From assembly GCF_000313135.1 (NCBI RefSeq), contig NW_004457568.1, forward strand, positions 145,398-164,797: DNA of 19,400 nt. Reading direction: 5' to 3'. The DNA comes from Acanthamoeba castellanii str. Neff (Eukaryota > Discosea > Longamoebia > Acanthamoebidae). This document shows, in pieces, positions 6,073-16,229 of the stretch. The translations under genes and the position numbers were made by a program. The notes beneath the pieces were generated by a model. It was given only the letters and a program-made list of their open reading frames with translations, was not told where the DNA came from and ran no database searches. Each line of letters begins with the position of its first letter. Within the stretch, counting starts at the first letter, position 1.

Positions 6073-9000
6073 ATGTCGGCGATGGATCTCGCCGCCAATC
6101 GCAGGCTCAGCTCGCCCCACTGCAGCCAGCGTGATACCTCGTACGCCTCATGCATCAATTCTTTTTGTTGTTAGTTTTTATTTTTATTTTTAATAAACAA
6201 AATCACTTGATGTAATTGATGAGAAGCCTGTGTAGTCTACTTCTTATCATTTCTCGGCAACTCTCTCCCGCGGTCCTCGAGTTGTTGCTTGTGGGTCTAC
6301 AGCGCCAAAATGGGCCTGTCATTTGTTGTCTGTGTGGCGGCGCTACTGACAGCCCTTTCTCTGTCTGTCCACACCACAGGCCAAGAAACTTCGACATTGG
6401 GAGCTACACAGCGACTGACCTCATCTACGAGAGCAAGAAGACAAAGATCTATCGCGCGGTCAAGGGCAAGGCCAAGTTTGTAATCAAGACCGTCAAGTCC
6501 GATTCCCCCACGCCGGCTGATCTGGCCAGCCTGCGACACGAATACGCCGTGCTCAAGGACCTGCACATCGAAGGCGTCGTGCAGGCCGTTCAGCTCGAGA
6601 GCTTTGGCAGCGGTCTCGCCCTCGTGCTCGCCGACTTCGAGGATGGACGAACGCTGCGCCAGGTACGCAGCGCTGACTACGTGTCTGTCCTGCTGTTGCC
6701 GCCGCTGGTTTGCATGGCCGCGAGAGTAACCATCACCCCTATCATCACCATCATCATTGCGTGCAGATCATCCACGAGCGACGGATGCAGGTGGACGAGC
6801 TGCTCAGCGTGGGGATTGAGTTGGCCCGCGTGCTGGGCGAACTGCACAAGCAGGGCGTTATCCACAAGGACATCAAGCCGGACAACATACAGTACAACGA
6901 GCGCTCGGGCCGCGTGCAGCTCATCGACTTTGGCATCTCCACGCGACCCTCTGTCGAGCCGTGCTCCAAGCAGCGCACGCTCGAGGGCACGCTGGCCTAC
7001 ATGTCGCCCGAGCAAACCGGACGCATGAACCGCCTGGTCGACTATCACACAGGTACGCCTCCCGTGCGGCATGCGCCTTGCAAAGCTCGCATTCCTTGGA
7101 TTCCAAGAGTTTGCGTGTCACTAACCGACCACACGCACACATGCAACTTACGCACGCACGCACAGATTTTTACTCGCTCGGGGTGACGTTATTCGAGCTT
7201 CTAACGCAGCAGCAGCCCTTCATCGCTACTGAAGCGCTGGGCTACATCCACTGCCACATGGCCAAGCCGCCGCCCAACCCGTGCGACATCATCATTGCGC
7301 GCGAGGGCGAACGCCGAGCTGCCGCCGCAGTGCGTGTGCAACGTGCTCAGCAAGCTGCTGGCCAAGACGGCCGAGGAGCGCTACCACAGCGACGACGGCC
7401 TGCTCATGGACCTCCTCTTCCTCCAGTCGCGCATCGCGCTCGTGCAGGCCGGATCCAAGGCCGCCGCGCGCGAGCTGGGCGAGTTCAAGGCCGGCCGGAT
7501 GGACAAGGAGAGCCGCTTTACGCTGAGCCACAAGCTCTACGGGCGGGCGGACGAGGTGAGCCGTCTGCTCGACTCCTTCACGCGAGTGGAGGGGGCGCCG
7601 TGGAGGCGGTCATGGTGCGTGGCTACAGCGGCATCGGCAAGTCGTCGATCATCAACGAGGTCCACAAGGCCATGGTGCGCGGCGCAATACCCGACGCTGA
7701 CCAGCACACCAGCAGCACCACCAGCCGCCGCCGGCGCAAGGGCTACTTCATCACATGGAAGTTCGACCAGCTGTGCAAGAGCACGGCAAGCGTGGTGCTG
7801 GCCTTTGACGACCTTATCGAGCAGCTGCTGAGCGAGGGCCAAGAGACGGTCAACGTGTGGGCCGAGCGCATCCGCGAGGCCGTGGGGGCCAACGGGCAGC
7901 TGCTGGTGGAGCTGCTGCCGGAGCTGCAGGTGGTGATCGGGCCGCAGGCGCCGGTGGCCGAGCTGGGCCGGGCGAGGCCCAGAATCGGTTCAACCGCACC
8001 TTCCAGCAGTTCGTCCGCGTCTTCTGCGCGGCACCGCACGAGCGGGCCGCTGGTGATGTTCGTGGACGACCTCCAGTGGGCCGACGTGGCCTCGCTCAAG
8101 CTGCTCGAGCTCATCGCCTCCGACGCCGATCAGAGCCACTTCATGCTGATCGGGGCCTACCGCGACAACGAGGTCGACGCCACGCACCCGCTGTGCGCCA
8201 CCCTGCGCCAGCTGGCCGGCAACGGCGTGCGGATCACCGACATCGAGGTGAAGCCGCTCGGGCGCGAGCACGTGATGGCGCTCGTGGAGGACACGCTGCG
8301 GTGCGGCCGCGAGCGGGCGAGCGGGATGGCGAGCCTGCTCGAGGAGAAGACGAGCGGCAATCCGTTCTTCATCAACCAGCTCCTGCGCTCCTTCCACAGC
8401 GAGGGCCTGCATTCCACTTCACGTTCGACGACATGGCGCCGGTGCCGAGCGACGACGACGAGGCCGCCGGCCGCGGCCAGCACGACACTGGTGGCGGGCA
8501 GTGGGACTGGGACCTGGAGGAGCTGCGGCGCGCGGCCGTGACCGAGAACGTGGTCGACCTGATGGTGAAGCAGATCCAGCGCCTCGGCGTCGAGGCGCAG
8601 CAGATCCTGCAGCTGGCGGCGGCCGTCGGCGATCGGTTCTCGCTCGACACGCTCGGCGTGGTGGCCGAGACGGCGCCCGAGCAGGCCGAGCAGCTGCTGC
8701 TCGAGCCCCTGCACGCGGGCCTCATACTGCAACTCAACTCGCGCTACAGCGTGTTCGCGCCGACGCCGGACGACTCGAGTCCACTGAGCACGCCGCGCGG
8801 CGGTGACCTGGGCTGCCGCACCTACAAGTTCCTGCACGACCGCGTGCAGCAGGCGGCCTACTCCCTCATCCCTGAGGACCAGCGGCCGGCCATGCACCTC
8901 CACATCGGCCGGCGGCTGCTGGCCCACGCCGGCGACGACGAGGCCAAGATCGACGAGGAGCTCTTCGCCATCGTCAATCAGATCAACATCGGCGTCGACC

Positions 9001-12000
9001 TCATCATGGCCGGCGGCGGCAGCAGCACTGACAGCGCCGACGCGCTAGTCGAGGAGTCCACGAGCAAAGAGTCGGAGGCGGATGGGGCGACGCCTATGCC
9101 CGAGAAGGAGCGGGTGGCGCGGCTCAACTTTGCCGCGGGAAAGAAGGCGCGGGCGTCGATGGCCTACCATGCCGCGGTCAAGTACCTCGACATCGCCATC
9201 CGCCTCCTGGGCGCCCACATCGCCGATCCACCGGGTGAGGGCGAGGGCGAAGTCGGTGGGCCGGTGGACGTCGGTGGACCCGACGCCGACAGCGACGCCT
9301 GTTGGAGCAAGGAGAGGCGAGCGCTGACGATGGAAGTGTTCCTCGAGGCCAGCGTCGCCCAGTTCCTCAACACGGACTTTGCCAGGGCCGAGCAGCTGTG
9401 CACCACCATGCTGCGACACGCCGTTACGCGGGTGGAGAAGGTCACGGTCCCGAGCTCCAGATGCAGTTCCACATCCAGCAGCACCAGATGCGGGCGGCGC
9501 TCGACATCGGGCTCGCGGCGCTGGAGATGCTTGGCGTGGGGCTGGTGGTCGATCGACCGACGCTGCAGCTGAGCGACGAGGAGTACTGCGAGGGCCTGCC
9601 GGAGATGAAGGACAAGGCCATGCTGGCGGCCATGCGCATTCTGATGAACCTGGCCGCACCCACCTACGTCCTCGAGGTACCCTCCCCTGTCTCATCATGT
9701 TTGTGCGTGTCGTGGCGTTGGTCGTGTCGTGGCGTTGGTCGTGTCGTGTCGTGTCGTGTCGTGTCGTGTCGTGTCGTGTCGTGTCGTGTCGTGTCGTGTC
9801 GTGTCGTGTCGTGTCGTGTCGTGTCGTGTCGTGTCGTGTCGTGTCGTGTCGTGTCGTGTCGTGTCGTGTCGTGTCGTGTCGTGTCGTGTCGTGTCGTGTC
9901 GTGTCGTGTCGTGTCGTGTCGTGTCGTGTCGTGTCGTGTCGCACGTTGCCTTTTGACATTCTCTCGATTTGAATTCATGGCAACGAAAAGCCGGCGCTGA
10001 ACCTGCGGGTGGCGTTCACGATGGTGACGCTGGCGATGGAGCGCGGCACGTCGGGCCTGGCCGCGTTCGGCTTTGGCCTCTACGCGCTGGCCAGCTTCCT
10101 GTTCAACCTCGACGAGGGCTATCGGGCAGGCATCATCCGTTGCGTCTGATGGAGAAGTACAAGGCCGTCGAGCTCACGGCCAAGATGTACGGCCTCTTCT
10201 ACGCCCACGTCGACGTCTGGTACGCGCAGATTGCTCCCCCCAATCACATGCTCGTATCCCATTGGATGGCCATCTAAAACACCGACCAGGCGCAACCATA
10301 TTCGAGGGACGCTGCAGCACTTGGAACGCGCCATTCACGTGGGCCTCGAGACCGGCGACCTCGAATGGGCCGGCTACGATTCGGTTCGTGCCACCCGACA
10401 CCAGTTTTTTCCCCGTTTTTCAACGTGTCGCCTCTCCGCTCACTGCTGGCGCAAACTGCAGTTCTACTACTGCGATCACCTGTTCTTCAGCGGCGAGGCG
10501 CTGGACGTCGTGAGCGCCGACGCAGGAGGCCTACCTCCTAAGGCCCTCGTGGGCCGACACCAGGAGCTGCAGGCCACCTACCTCAACATCTGGCGGCGCG
10601 TCGTGCTCAAGCTCTCGCAGGAGAACGTCGAAGAGAGCTACACCTTCTGGTACCGCTTTATTTGTTTATTTTATATTATTTTTGTTATTGTTATTTTTTT
10701 CTGAAGAATGATTTAGTTAATTCTGTGATTATTGTATTGTATTTCTTGGGTGCAGTGGTAAGGTGATCACGGACGACGAGGTGCTGATCCACCTGCGGGC
10801 ATCAACAACAAGATGTTCCTGTTCACGTACTACCTGGCCAACGGCATCCTGGCCTACTACAAGTGCGACTACAACCGGGCCATCGAGTACTTCAAGCTGG
10901 CCGAGGAGAACGTGCTGGGCGTCGTGGGCATGATGACCAACGCGCAGCACAAGTTCTACTGGTCGCTCGCCCTCCTCTCGCGGCTCGTCGCGACGAAGGG
11001 CGGGGACGCCGCCGAGCGCGCGGAGGACGGGCAGCGCGAGGCCTGCCTGGAGCAGGTGACCCGCAACCAGACGCAGCTCGACCGGTGGGCGCAGCACGCG
11101 CCGGCCAACTACCGCCACAAGCACATGCTGGTCGAGGCCCTGCGCACGACCGCCATCGGCGAGCACTGGCTGTCGATGGACCTCTTTGACGCCGCCATCG
11201 AGGGCGCGCGCGAAGGCGGCTTCATGCAGGAGGAGGCCCTCGCCCGCGAGTTGGCGTCCCATTTCTACACCCTTCGCAGTACGCACTCGTGTGTGTCGTG
11301 CGTGTGTCTTGTGTGCGTGTGTCGTGTGCTGACATAATGTCGACAGAGCGCGATCGGGTGGCGAACGACTACTTGAGGGAGGCCTACTACCTGTACCTGC
11401 GATGGGGCTCGGTGTTGAAGGTCCAGCAGCTGCAAGACCGACTGCCGCGTACCGACTCGGCGTCCAACCTCGTCGTCCGCTCGGCCTCGCTCTCCTCCGT
11501 CCACCAGCACCTCAGCAGTGGCAGCGGCAGTGGCGCGGTTGATAGCGTCAGTCTGCCCGCCATGATCTCGACCGACTCGCTCAGCCACTCGCTGTCGCAA
11601 TCGTCGTCATCATCGTCGTCGCCCAGCGCAACGACGCTGGTGGCGGGCGGCGACTACCTGGACCTCATGACCGTGATCAAGAACTCGCAGGCGCTGCTGA
11701 GCGAGGTCGATGGCGACAAGCTGCTGGGCAAGCTCATGAGCGGCGTCATGGAGAACACGGGCGCCGACCGGTGCCTGTTGCTGCTCAAGCGCAAGGACCG
11801 ATTCCTGGTCGAGGCCAGCGCGCGCTTCGTCGCCGTCGACGGCGCGCAGCAGAAGCTGCAGATCTCCACCTCGCTCGGGGCCGAGGTCAAGGAGGTGGCG
11901 CTCCCGCGGTCGGTGATCAACTACGTCACGACCAAGCACGACACGATCCAGTTCGACGACGTGCCCAAGACCGAGCCGTGGGTGGACGACCCCTACCTCG

Positions 12001-14482
12001 CCAGCGCCAAGCCACGGTCGCTCCTGTGCACGCCCATCGTACACATGGGCCACCTCCTCGGCGCGCTCTACCTCGAGAACTCCTCCATGATGTCCGTCTT
12101 TAGCAAGAGCCGCTTCTGGCTCATCTCCATCATTTGCTCTCAGGTACTCAATTCATTTTAAACACCGCACGCACCACACACACCGCACACCGCACACACC
12201 GCACACAGGGCATACGCCGCACACGCACTTGACTGACGTGTGTGTTGGAATGACTGCAGATGGGCATTGCGCTCCAGAACTCGCGGCTGTTCGGGCAGCT
12301 GAGCAAGCGCAGCGCCGAGCTGCAGGAGATCAACACCAAGCTCGAGGACGAACTCGCCGAGCGACGGAAGATCCAGGAGGAGCTCGAGAAGGCCATGGAG
12401 CTGGCCAAGGCCGCGGCCGTCTCCAAGAACCAGTTCCTCGCCAACATGTCTCACGAGGTACATTCATTATTTATTTTATGTTATTTATTTATTTATTATC
12501 TACTTCTATTTATTCGTGTGCCTCTCTTTAGATTCGAACGCCTTTGAACGCGATCATCGGAATGACTGGTCTGCTGCTCGACACGCAGCTCACGGAGACC
12601 CAACACGAATGGCTCAACCTCATCGAAGTGTCCGGCAACGCCCTTCTTTCTCTTGTCAGTACGTCGCACCACCACTCCACACCGATCCGGCCGCACACGC
12701 TCACCGCACATGACACGACACGACACACACAACACACACAGATGATATTCTTGACTTGGCAAAGATGGAGAGCGGGAAGGTGAGTCTGGTGATGGAGGAG
12801 TGCTCGCTGGCCGACAGCATGCGCGAGGCCATGGCCATGTTCGTGCACGCCAGCCAGACGAAGGAGGTCAAGATGAACCTCCAGCTCGACCCGAGCTGCC
12901 CCAAGATCATTCTCACCGACAAGGTGCGAACCACCAACTCAGCCTACCATCACCACACCTGACAGCTCCGTGTTATGTCGTGTGTGTGTCGTGTGTCGTG
13001 TGTCGTGTGTCGTGTGTCGTGTGTCGTGTGTCGTGTGTCGTGTGTCGTGTGTCGTGTGTCGTGTGTCGTGTGTCGTGTGTCGTGTGTCGTGTGTCGTGTG
13101 TCGTGTGTCGTGCCATAGCTTCGCCTGCGTCAAGTGCTGTTAAATTTGCTTAGTAACAGCATGAAATTCACGCCCGCGGGCGGCTCGGTGGCGCTCTCGG
13201 TGTCGTCGCGGCGGGTCAACGTGATCGAGTCGATCAGCGTCGATCCGACCTCGGGCGAGCTCACCACGACGCGCACGCTGGTCGACGACTCCGCGGCGGG
13301 CAAGTGGGACGAGGTCCACGTCAATGTGCGCGACACCGGGCCGGGCGTGGGCCGCCAGATGCTCGATCGCCTGTTCCAGCCCTTCACCCAGGGCGACGGC
13401 TCCTTCTCGCGCAAGGCCGGCGGCACCGGCCTCGGGCTGGCCATCAGCAAGCAGCTGGTGACCCTCCTGGGCGGCCGCATCTGGCTCGACGCGGCCGTCA
13501 CCGAGGGCTCCTCGTTCCACTTCACCATCGTGTGTCAGAACGTCGCCGCGATGATGATGACGACGACGACGCCGACGACAGTGACGATGGCGAGCGCACT
13601 CGCTGCCGAGCCGCACTCGCCGCGGAGTCCCATGCCGCCGGCCAGCCTGATCGCGCGCCGGCGGCCGTCGCTGGGCCTGCCGCTGCCGCCCCAGATGGGC
13701 TCAGTCGTGATCGACGCCTCGGGCGACGTGTCGCCGACCACGTCGTCGACCTTCGCCGCCGTGCCCACTGCGCTGTCGTCGCCCCGGAAGAACGATGGCG
13801 GGGCGGCGCAGCTGGTCAAGTCCAGTTCGGTGGAGCTCCATCGACGCAAGGCCGAAGAGAAATTCGGGGCGGCCAGCAACGAACCCAAGCGCCCTCTCAT
13901 TCTCGGTAATTACTCCGCAAAGCGCACACGCACACAATCGCACGCGCACACGCATCATCGCACACATACGACAATCGCGCGTGCTGACTTTGGTGGTAAA
14001 CGTACAGTGGTGGAAGACAACAAGACCAACCAAAAGCTGCTGTTGCAGCTGCTCAAGCGGCTAGGCTTCGTCGCCGACGTGGCCAACGACGGCCTCGAAG
14101 CCGTCGAGGCCTGGCACAAGAAGAAATACGATGTCATTGTACGCCGGCCGCCATTTATCATTCCTCGCATTCTTGTCAAGAATCTCAACTAACCACGTAC
14201 GATCTCATCGTGCTTCGTTCTTCTTCGTTCTTCTTCGTTCTTTGCGGCGAACAGTTGATGGATCTGCAGATGCCCAACATGGACGGTCTGACGGCGGCGC
14301 AGGTGATCATGGCCGAGTGCAACGGTGCGGCGCCGCAGATCGTGGCCGTGTCGGCCAACGTGTACGAGAGCGACAAGGCGGCGTGCTCCGCGGCAGGCAT
14401 GGTCGACTTCATCGAGAAGCCCATCAGCCTCGCGCTCCTCAAGTCCTCCCTCGAACGCTGCAGCAAGCGGGGCACCTGGTGA
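6073..14482 (+). CDS. Giant hybrid sensor kinase: Ser/Thr-kinase-like + AAA ATPase + GAF + histidine kinase + receiver, 15 exons, frame broken
   Basis: Exons: 6073-6140, 6380-6662, 6767-7052, 7166-9676, 9991-10219, 10290-10383, 10462-10649, 10756-11278, 11347-12143, 12260-12457, 12532-12658, 12742-12923, 13119-13905, 14008-14138, 14255-14482. The kinase-like domain has [21 protein letters not shown] and YMSPEQ but no clear glycine loop. Next come a Walker A (GYSGIGKS), a Walker B ([12 protein letters not shown]) and a long helical region. GAF lies near [15 protein letters not shown], then the H-box [15 protein letters not shown]-box [12 protein letters not shown]1 RDTGPGVG, F-box [10 protein letters not shown] and G2 [12 protein letters not shown] single receiver has [16 protein letters not shown] and EKP. 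The order matches fungal group X kinases (Candida Chk1, fission yeast Mak proteins): a stress sensor passing phosphate from His to Asp, then to an Hpt protein. Length would be about 2210 aa, but eight single-base breaks interrupt the frame. The first exon is chosen because its phase joins TC|G exactly; an alternative start is 6216. Confidence 0.8.
9741..9940 (+). repeat. (GTGTC)40 tandem repeat inside an intron of the giant kinase
   Basis: Forty perfect head-to-tail copies of the pentamer fill most of the 314-bp intron 9677-9990. Degenerate copies (GTCGTGGCGTTG) precede them from about 9710. The near absence of variants points to recent expansion or slippage. Long VSCRV-type frames crossing it in all phases are artefacts of the repeat. 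Confidence 0.95.
12984..13109 (+). repeat. (GTGTGTC)18 tandem repeat inside an intron of the giant kinase
   Basis: About eighteen perfect copies of a 7-bp unit fill the intron 12924-13118. The unit is the GTGTC pentamer of intron 9677-9990 with one extra GT. Related GTGTCG-rich sequence also lies in introns at 11279-11346 and 18307-18404. Confidence 0.93.
14210..14243 (+). repeat. Short tandem repeat TTCGTTCTTC in the last intron of the giant kinase
   Basis: About three copies of a 10-bp pyrimidine-rich unit just upstream of the acceptor CGAACAG at 14254. It doubles as the polypyrimidine tract of the last intron (14139-14254), which splits the receiver domain just before its phospho-accepting Asp. 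Confidence 0.75.
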
Positions 14483-14651
14483 TCACAGCTAACCGGGGTT
14501 ATTTATTTATTTATTTATTTTTATTCACTGGTCTTTTATGTGGTTTCAATTTTTGTACACTTCGCAGCCTCCACACCACTTGGGCTATACGATCAAACAA
14601 CACAATATTACGAATTGAAATATAGTGAAGTTATATTTATAAATAAAAAGA

Positions 14652-15767
14652 TTAGTCCTGCTTCAACGGCGCGACAGGTGCGCGCTGGCCGCGCACGAAG
14701 CGCTGGAGGCACTTGCCGAAGCGGCGCAGGTGGTAGGCCCACACACGGGCGAGACCGTTGACGACCCAGCCGCGCGTGCGTTCGACCCAATCGCCCTCGT
14801 GCCGGCACACCACCTCGAGCCGCCGGTCGCGCCCGTGCCACCGAATGATCTCGGCCTTCATCCATGACCCGGTGTATACCTCCACCTCGTCCTCTCCAAC
14901 AACAGTCGTCTGCTGGATCGGCTCGTCGTTATCTTCGTTCTTCTCCTTCTTCTGCAGCTGCCGTTCGAACGCCTCAAGTTGACGCCGGAAGCCCGAATTC
15001 GGCCTCACAATCGTTCTGTTATGGTTCACCGTTCAGCCACCGCACACGCACACGCACACATCGCACACGCACACGCACACATCGCACAACTTACCGCTTG
15101 CCCTTGACCAGTGCCAGGGTGTCGTTGAAGGAGAGGCCCTCGGCGAGCATGATGTAGGAGATGAGGCAGGTGGCCGAGCGCGAGATGCCGGCCATGCAGT
15201 GCACCAGCACCGCGCCGCCAGACCTGCGACCCTCCTCGATGAAGCCGTGCACCACCGGGAAGTAGGACAGCAGGTCCTGCCCGTCCTTGTCCAGCGCCCG
15301 CACCACCATGTGCTCGAAGCCCGCCCACTCCTATGCGTGAACGAGTGCGTGTCGTGTCATGTGCGAGCGTGTGCGGTAGAGCGTGTGCGTGTGCGTGTGC
15401 GGTTAGCGGGTGTGCAGCGAGAAGGGAGAGCGAAGGCAAAGACGCAGCAGACCTGGGCGTCGGGGACGAGGGCCTGGTGGTGGGGGTAGAGGCCGACGGC
15501 GACGGAGAGGATGTGGGTCACGTTGCGTCGGCGCAGCTCGTCGGCCTGCAGCGAGTCCTCGAAGTTGCCCAGCCAAATGCCCGGCAGCACCTCGTGCGCC
15601 GAGAAGGGCGGCGGGTTGTGGTACTGCAGCCGATACCTTGACCACAACACCAACCACTCAGGGTAAGACAGTAAAATCAATTAAAAAACCAATTCATCAA
15701 CAACTCAATCATACCAGGCGGCCACCAGGGCAATGCTGGCAGCAATGCAAATCTCCCAGAGCATCAT
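14652..15767 (-). CDS. Dual-specificity protein phosphatase, 278 aa, four exons
   Basis: Exons on the minus strand are 15767-15715, 15636-15453, 15330-15095 and 15015-14652 (837 nt, in frame). A hydrophobic N-terminus (MMLWEICIAASIALVAAW) could be a signal anchor. The catalytic domain follows: HEVLPGIWLGNFEDS (strand and turn typical of DUSPs), RNVTHILSVAV, an Asp-rich DKDGQDLLSYF with the likely general acid, the signature VHCMAGISRSA (HC-x5-R-S, Cys about residue 124), SYIMLAEGLS, and RPNSGFRRQLEAFERQL across the last intron. It should hydrolyse phosphotyrosine and phosphoserine/threonine, commonly on MAP kinases, though the substrate cannot be read from sequence. A basic C-terminal tail of about 85 residues (WMKAEIIRWHG..., ending PLKQD) is not part of the core fold. 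The gene converges on the giant kinase, 169 bp between stops. The weakest point is exon 1; an alternative acceptor lies at the CCTGAG near 15655. Confidence 0.85.
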
Positions 15768-15813
15768 GTTGTTGGGCTTGTGAGAATTGTTTTTATTTTA
15801 TTATTATAAATAA

Positions 15814-15835
15814 AGATGGCCAGCAGATGGCCAGC
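15814..15835. repeat. Two tandem copies of an 11-bp unit upstream of the phosphatase
   Basis: AGATGGCCAGC occurs twice head to tail in the 5' flank of the phosphatase gene. It is next to two copies of GACGTGGCA (15837-15845 and 15883-15891). Confidence 0.8.
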
Positions 15836-15836
15836 A

Positions 15837-15891
15837 GACGTGGCACGCCATTCGCTGAAGAAAACGAACATTTTTATCAGCTGACGTGGCA
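15837..15891. promoter_or_regulatory. Two GACGTGGCA bZIP-like sites upstream of the phosphatase
   Basis: GACGTGGCA is repeated at 15837-15845 and 15883-15891, the second as TGACGTGGCA. The ACGTGG core resembles sites bound by bZIP factors, including the TGACGTGG unfolded-protein-response element. They lie 70-125 bp upstream of the phosphatase ATG. Function is inferred only from match and position. Confidence 0.35.
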
Positions 15892-15990
15892 TCAAGTTCA
15901 CTGAACCAAAGCAGTTTCCACGAAACTAGCCTTGCTCAGCGTCCCCGGAATTAGCGGGATGGGTGCACATGGCCGGCTGGTTCATCGAAT

Positions 15991-16089
15991 GACATTTAAT
16001 CCGTAGGCCCCGAGTTCGAGTCTCGGGTGTGGCCGCCAAACGCTCTCCTTCGGGAGAGTGGGCCACACTAGCTCAGTGGTAGAGCAACG
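15991..16089 (+). tRNA. Circularly permuted tRNA, Lys(UUU)-like, 3' half before 5' half
   Basis: The 3' half (15991-16038) has GA (30-31), loop CATTTAA (TTT at 34-36), TCCGT, AGGCC, T-arm CCGAG/TTCGAGT/CTCGG, acceptor strand GTGTGGCC, G and an encoded CCA. A 22-nt linker follows. The 5' half (16061-16089) has GGCCACAC, TA, D-arm GCTC/AGTGGTA/GAGC, A26 and ACG (27-29). Joining 29 to 30 gives the perfect anticodon stem ACGGA/TCCGT, and here the junction is unambiguous. Two oddities stand out: position 33 is A instead of the near-invariant T, and the acceptor stem pairs over 8 bp (G-1 opposite C) before discriminator G and CCA. G73 and A26 fit lysine tRNA. It could be a divergent working tRNA or one drifting towards a pseudogene. 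It lies between the 5' end of the phosphatase and the 3' end of the membrane kinase. Confidence 0.78.
16041..16060 (+). other. Linker hairpin with UUCG tetraloop in the second permuted tRNA
   Basis: CGCTCTCC (16041-16048) and GGAGAGTG (16053-16060) form an 8-bp stem with one G-U pair, closed by C(TTCG)G, an exceptionally stable loop. It sits exactly between the encoded CCA (plus two A) and the 5' half. It has the same placement as the linker hairpin of the tRNA-Met gene but an unrelated sequence. Confidence 0.82.
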
Positions 16090-16122
16090 ACACGAAACCT
16101 CCAGCAGCCGCAATCACCTGCC

Positions 16123-16126
16123 TTTT
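16123..16126 (+). terminator. Pol III terminator of the second permuted tRNA gene
   Basis: TTTT directly follows the trailer CACCTGCC, mirroring the tRNA-Met gene (CACCTCCC then TTTT). A longer back-up T run lies at 16134-16140. Confidence 0.7.
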
Positions 16127-16229
16127 GTCATGCTTTTTTTGATGCTTCATGGTCGATTGATTGCCGTATGTTTGCTCTTTACATTTGGTCATGTTGGTTC
16201 ATACATTCATTCATTTCTACAGTGACTGA

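Larger units (their letters stand above)
15961..16119 (+). other. Leader/trailer pairing enclosing the second permuted tRNA precursor
   Basis: GGGTG (15961-15965) pairs with CACCT (16115-16119, one G-U), GGC (15971-15973) with GCC (16107-16109), and GCTGG (15976-15980) with CCAGC (16101-16105). Block order and the 2-nt versus 1-nt bulge between the inner blocks match the tRNA-Met gene. GCTGGTTCATCGAA (15976-15989) and TCCAGCAGCCGC (16100-16111) are identical at both loci. Confidence 0.72.

Noticed and set aside
6216..6379. Start of the giant kinase at 6216, reading through to 6380
   Set aside because: The stretch ends in a textbook pyrimidine-rich acceptor, and its Leu/Cys-rich translation is unlike a kinase N-terminus. 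The exon at 6073-6140 joins in exact phase. Left as an alternative only.
9741..9940. CRISPR-like array
   Set aside because: Units are contiguous with no spacers; it is a simple tandem repeat in a eukaryotic intron.
9664..9978. VSCRV and RHDTT repeat proteins across the GTGTC array
   Set aside because: All frames are open only because the pentamer lacks stops. The array lies in an intron bounded by good splice sites and matching protein phase.
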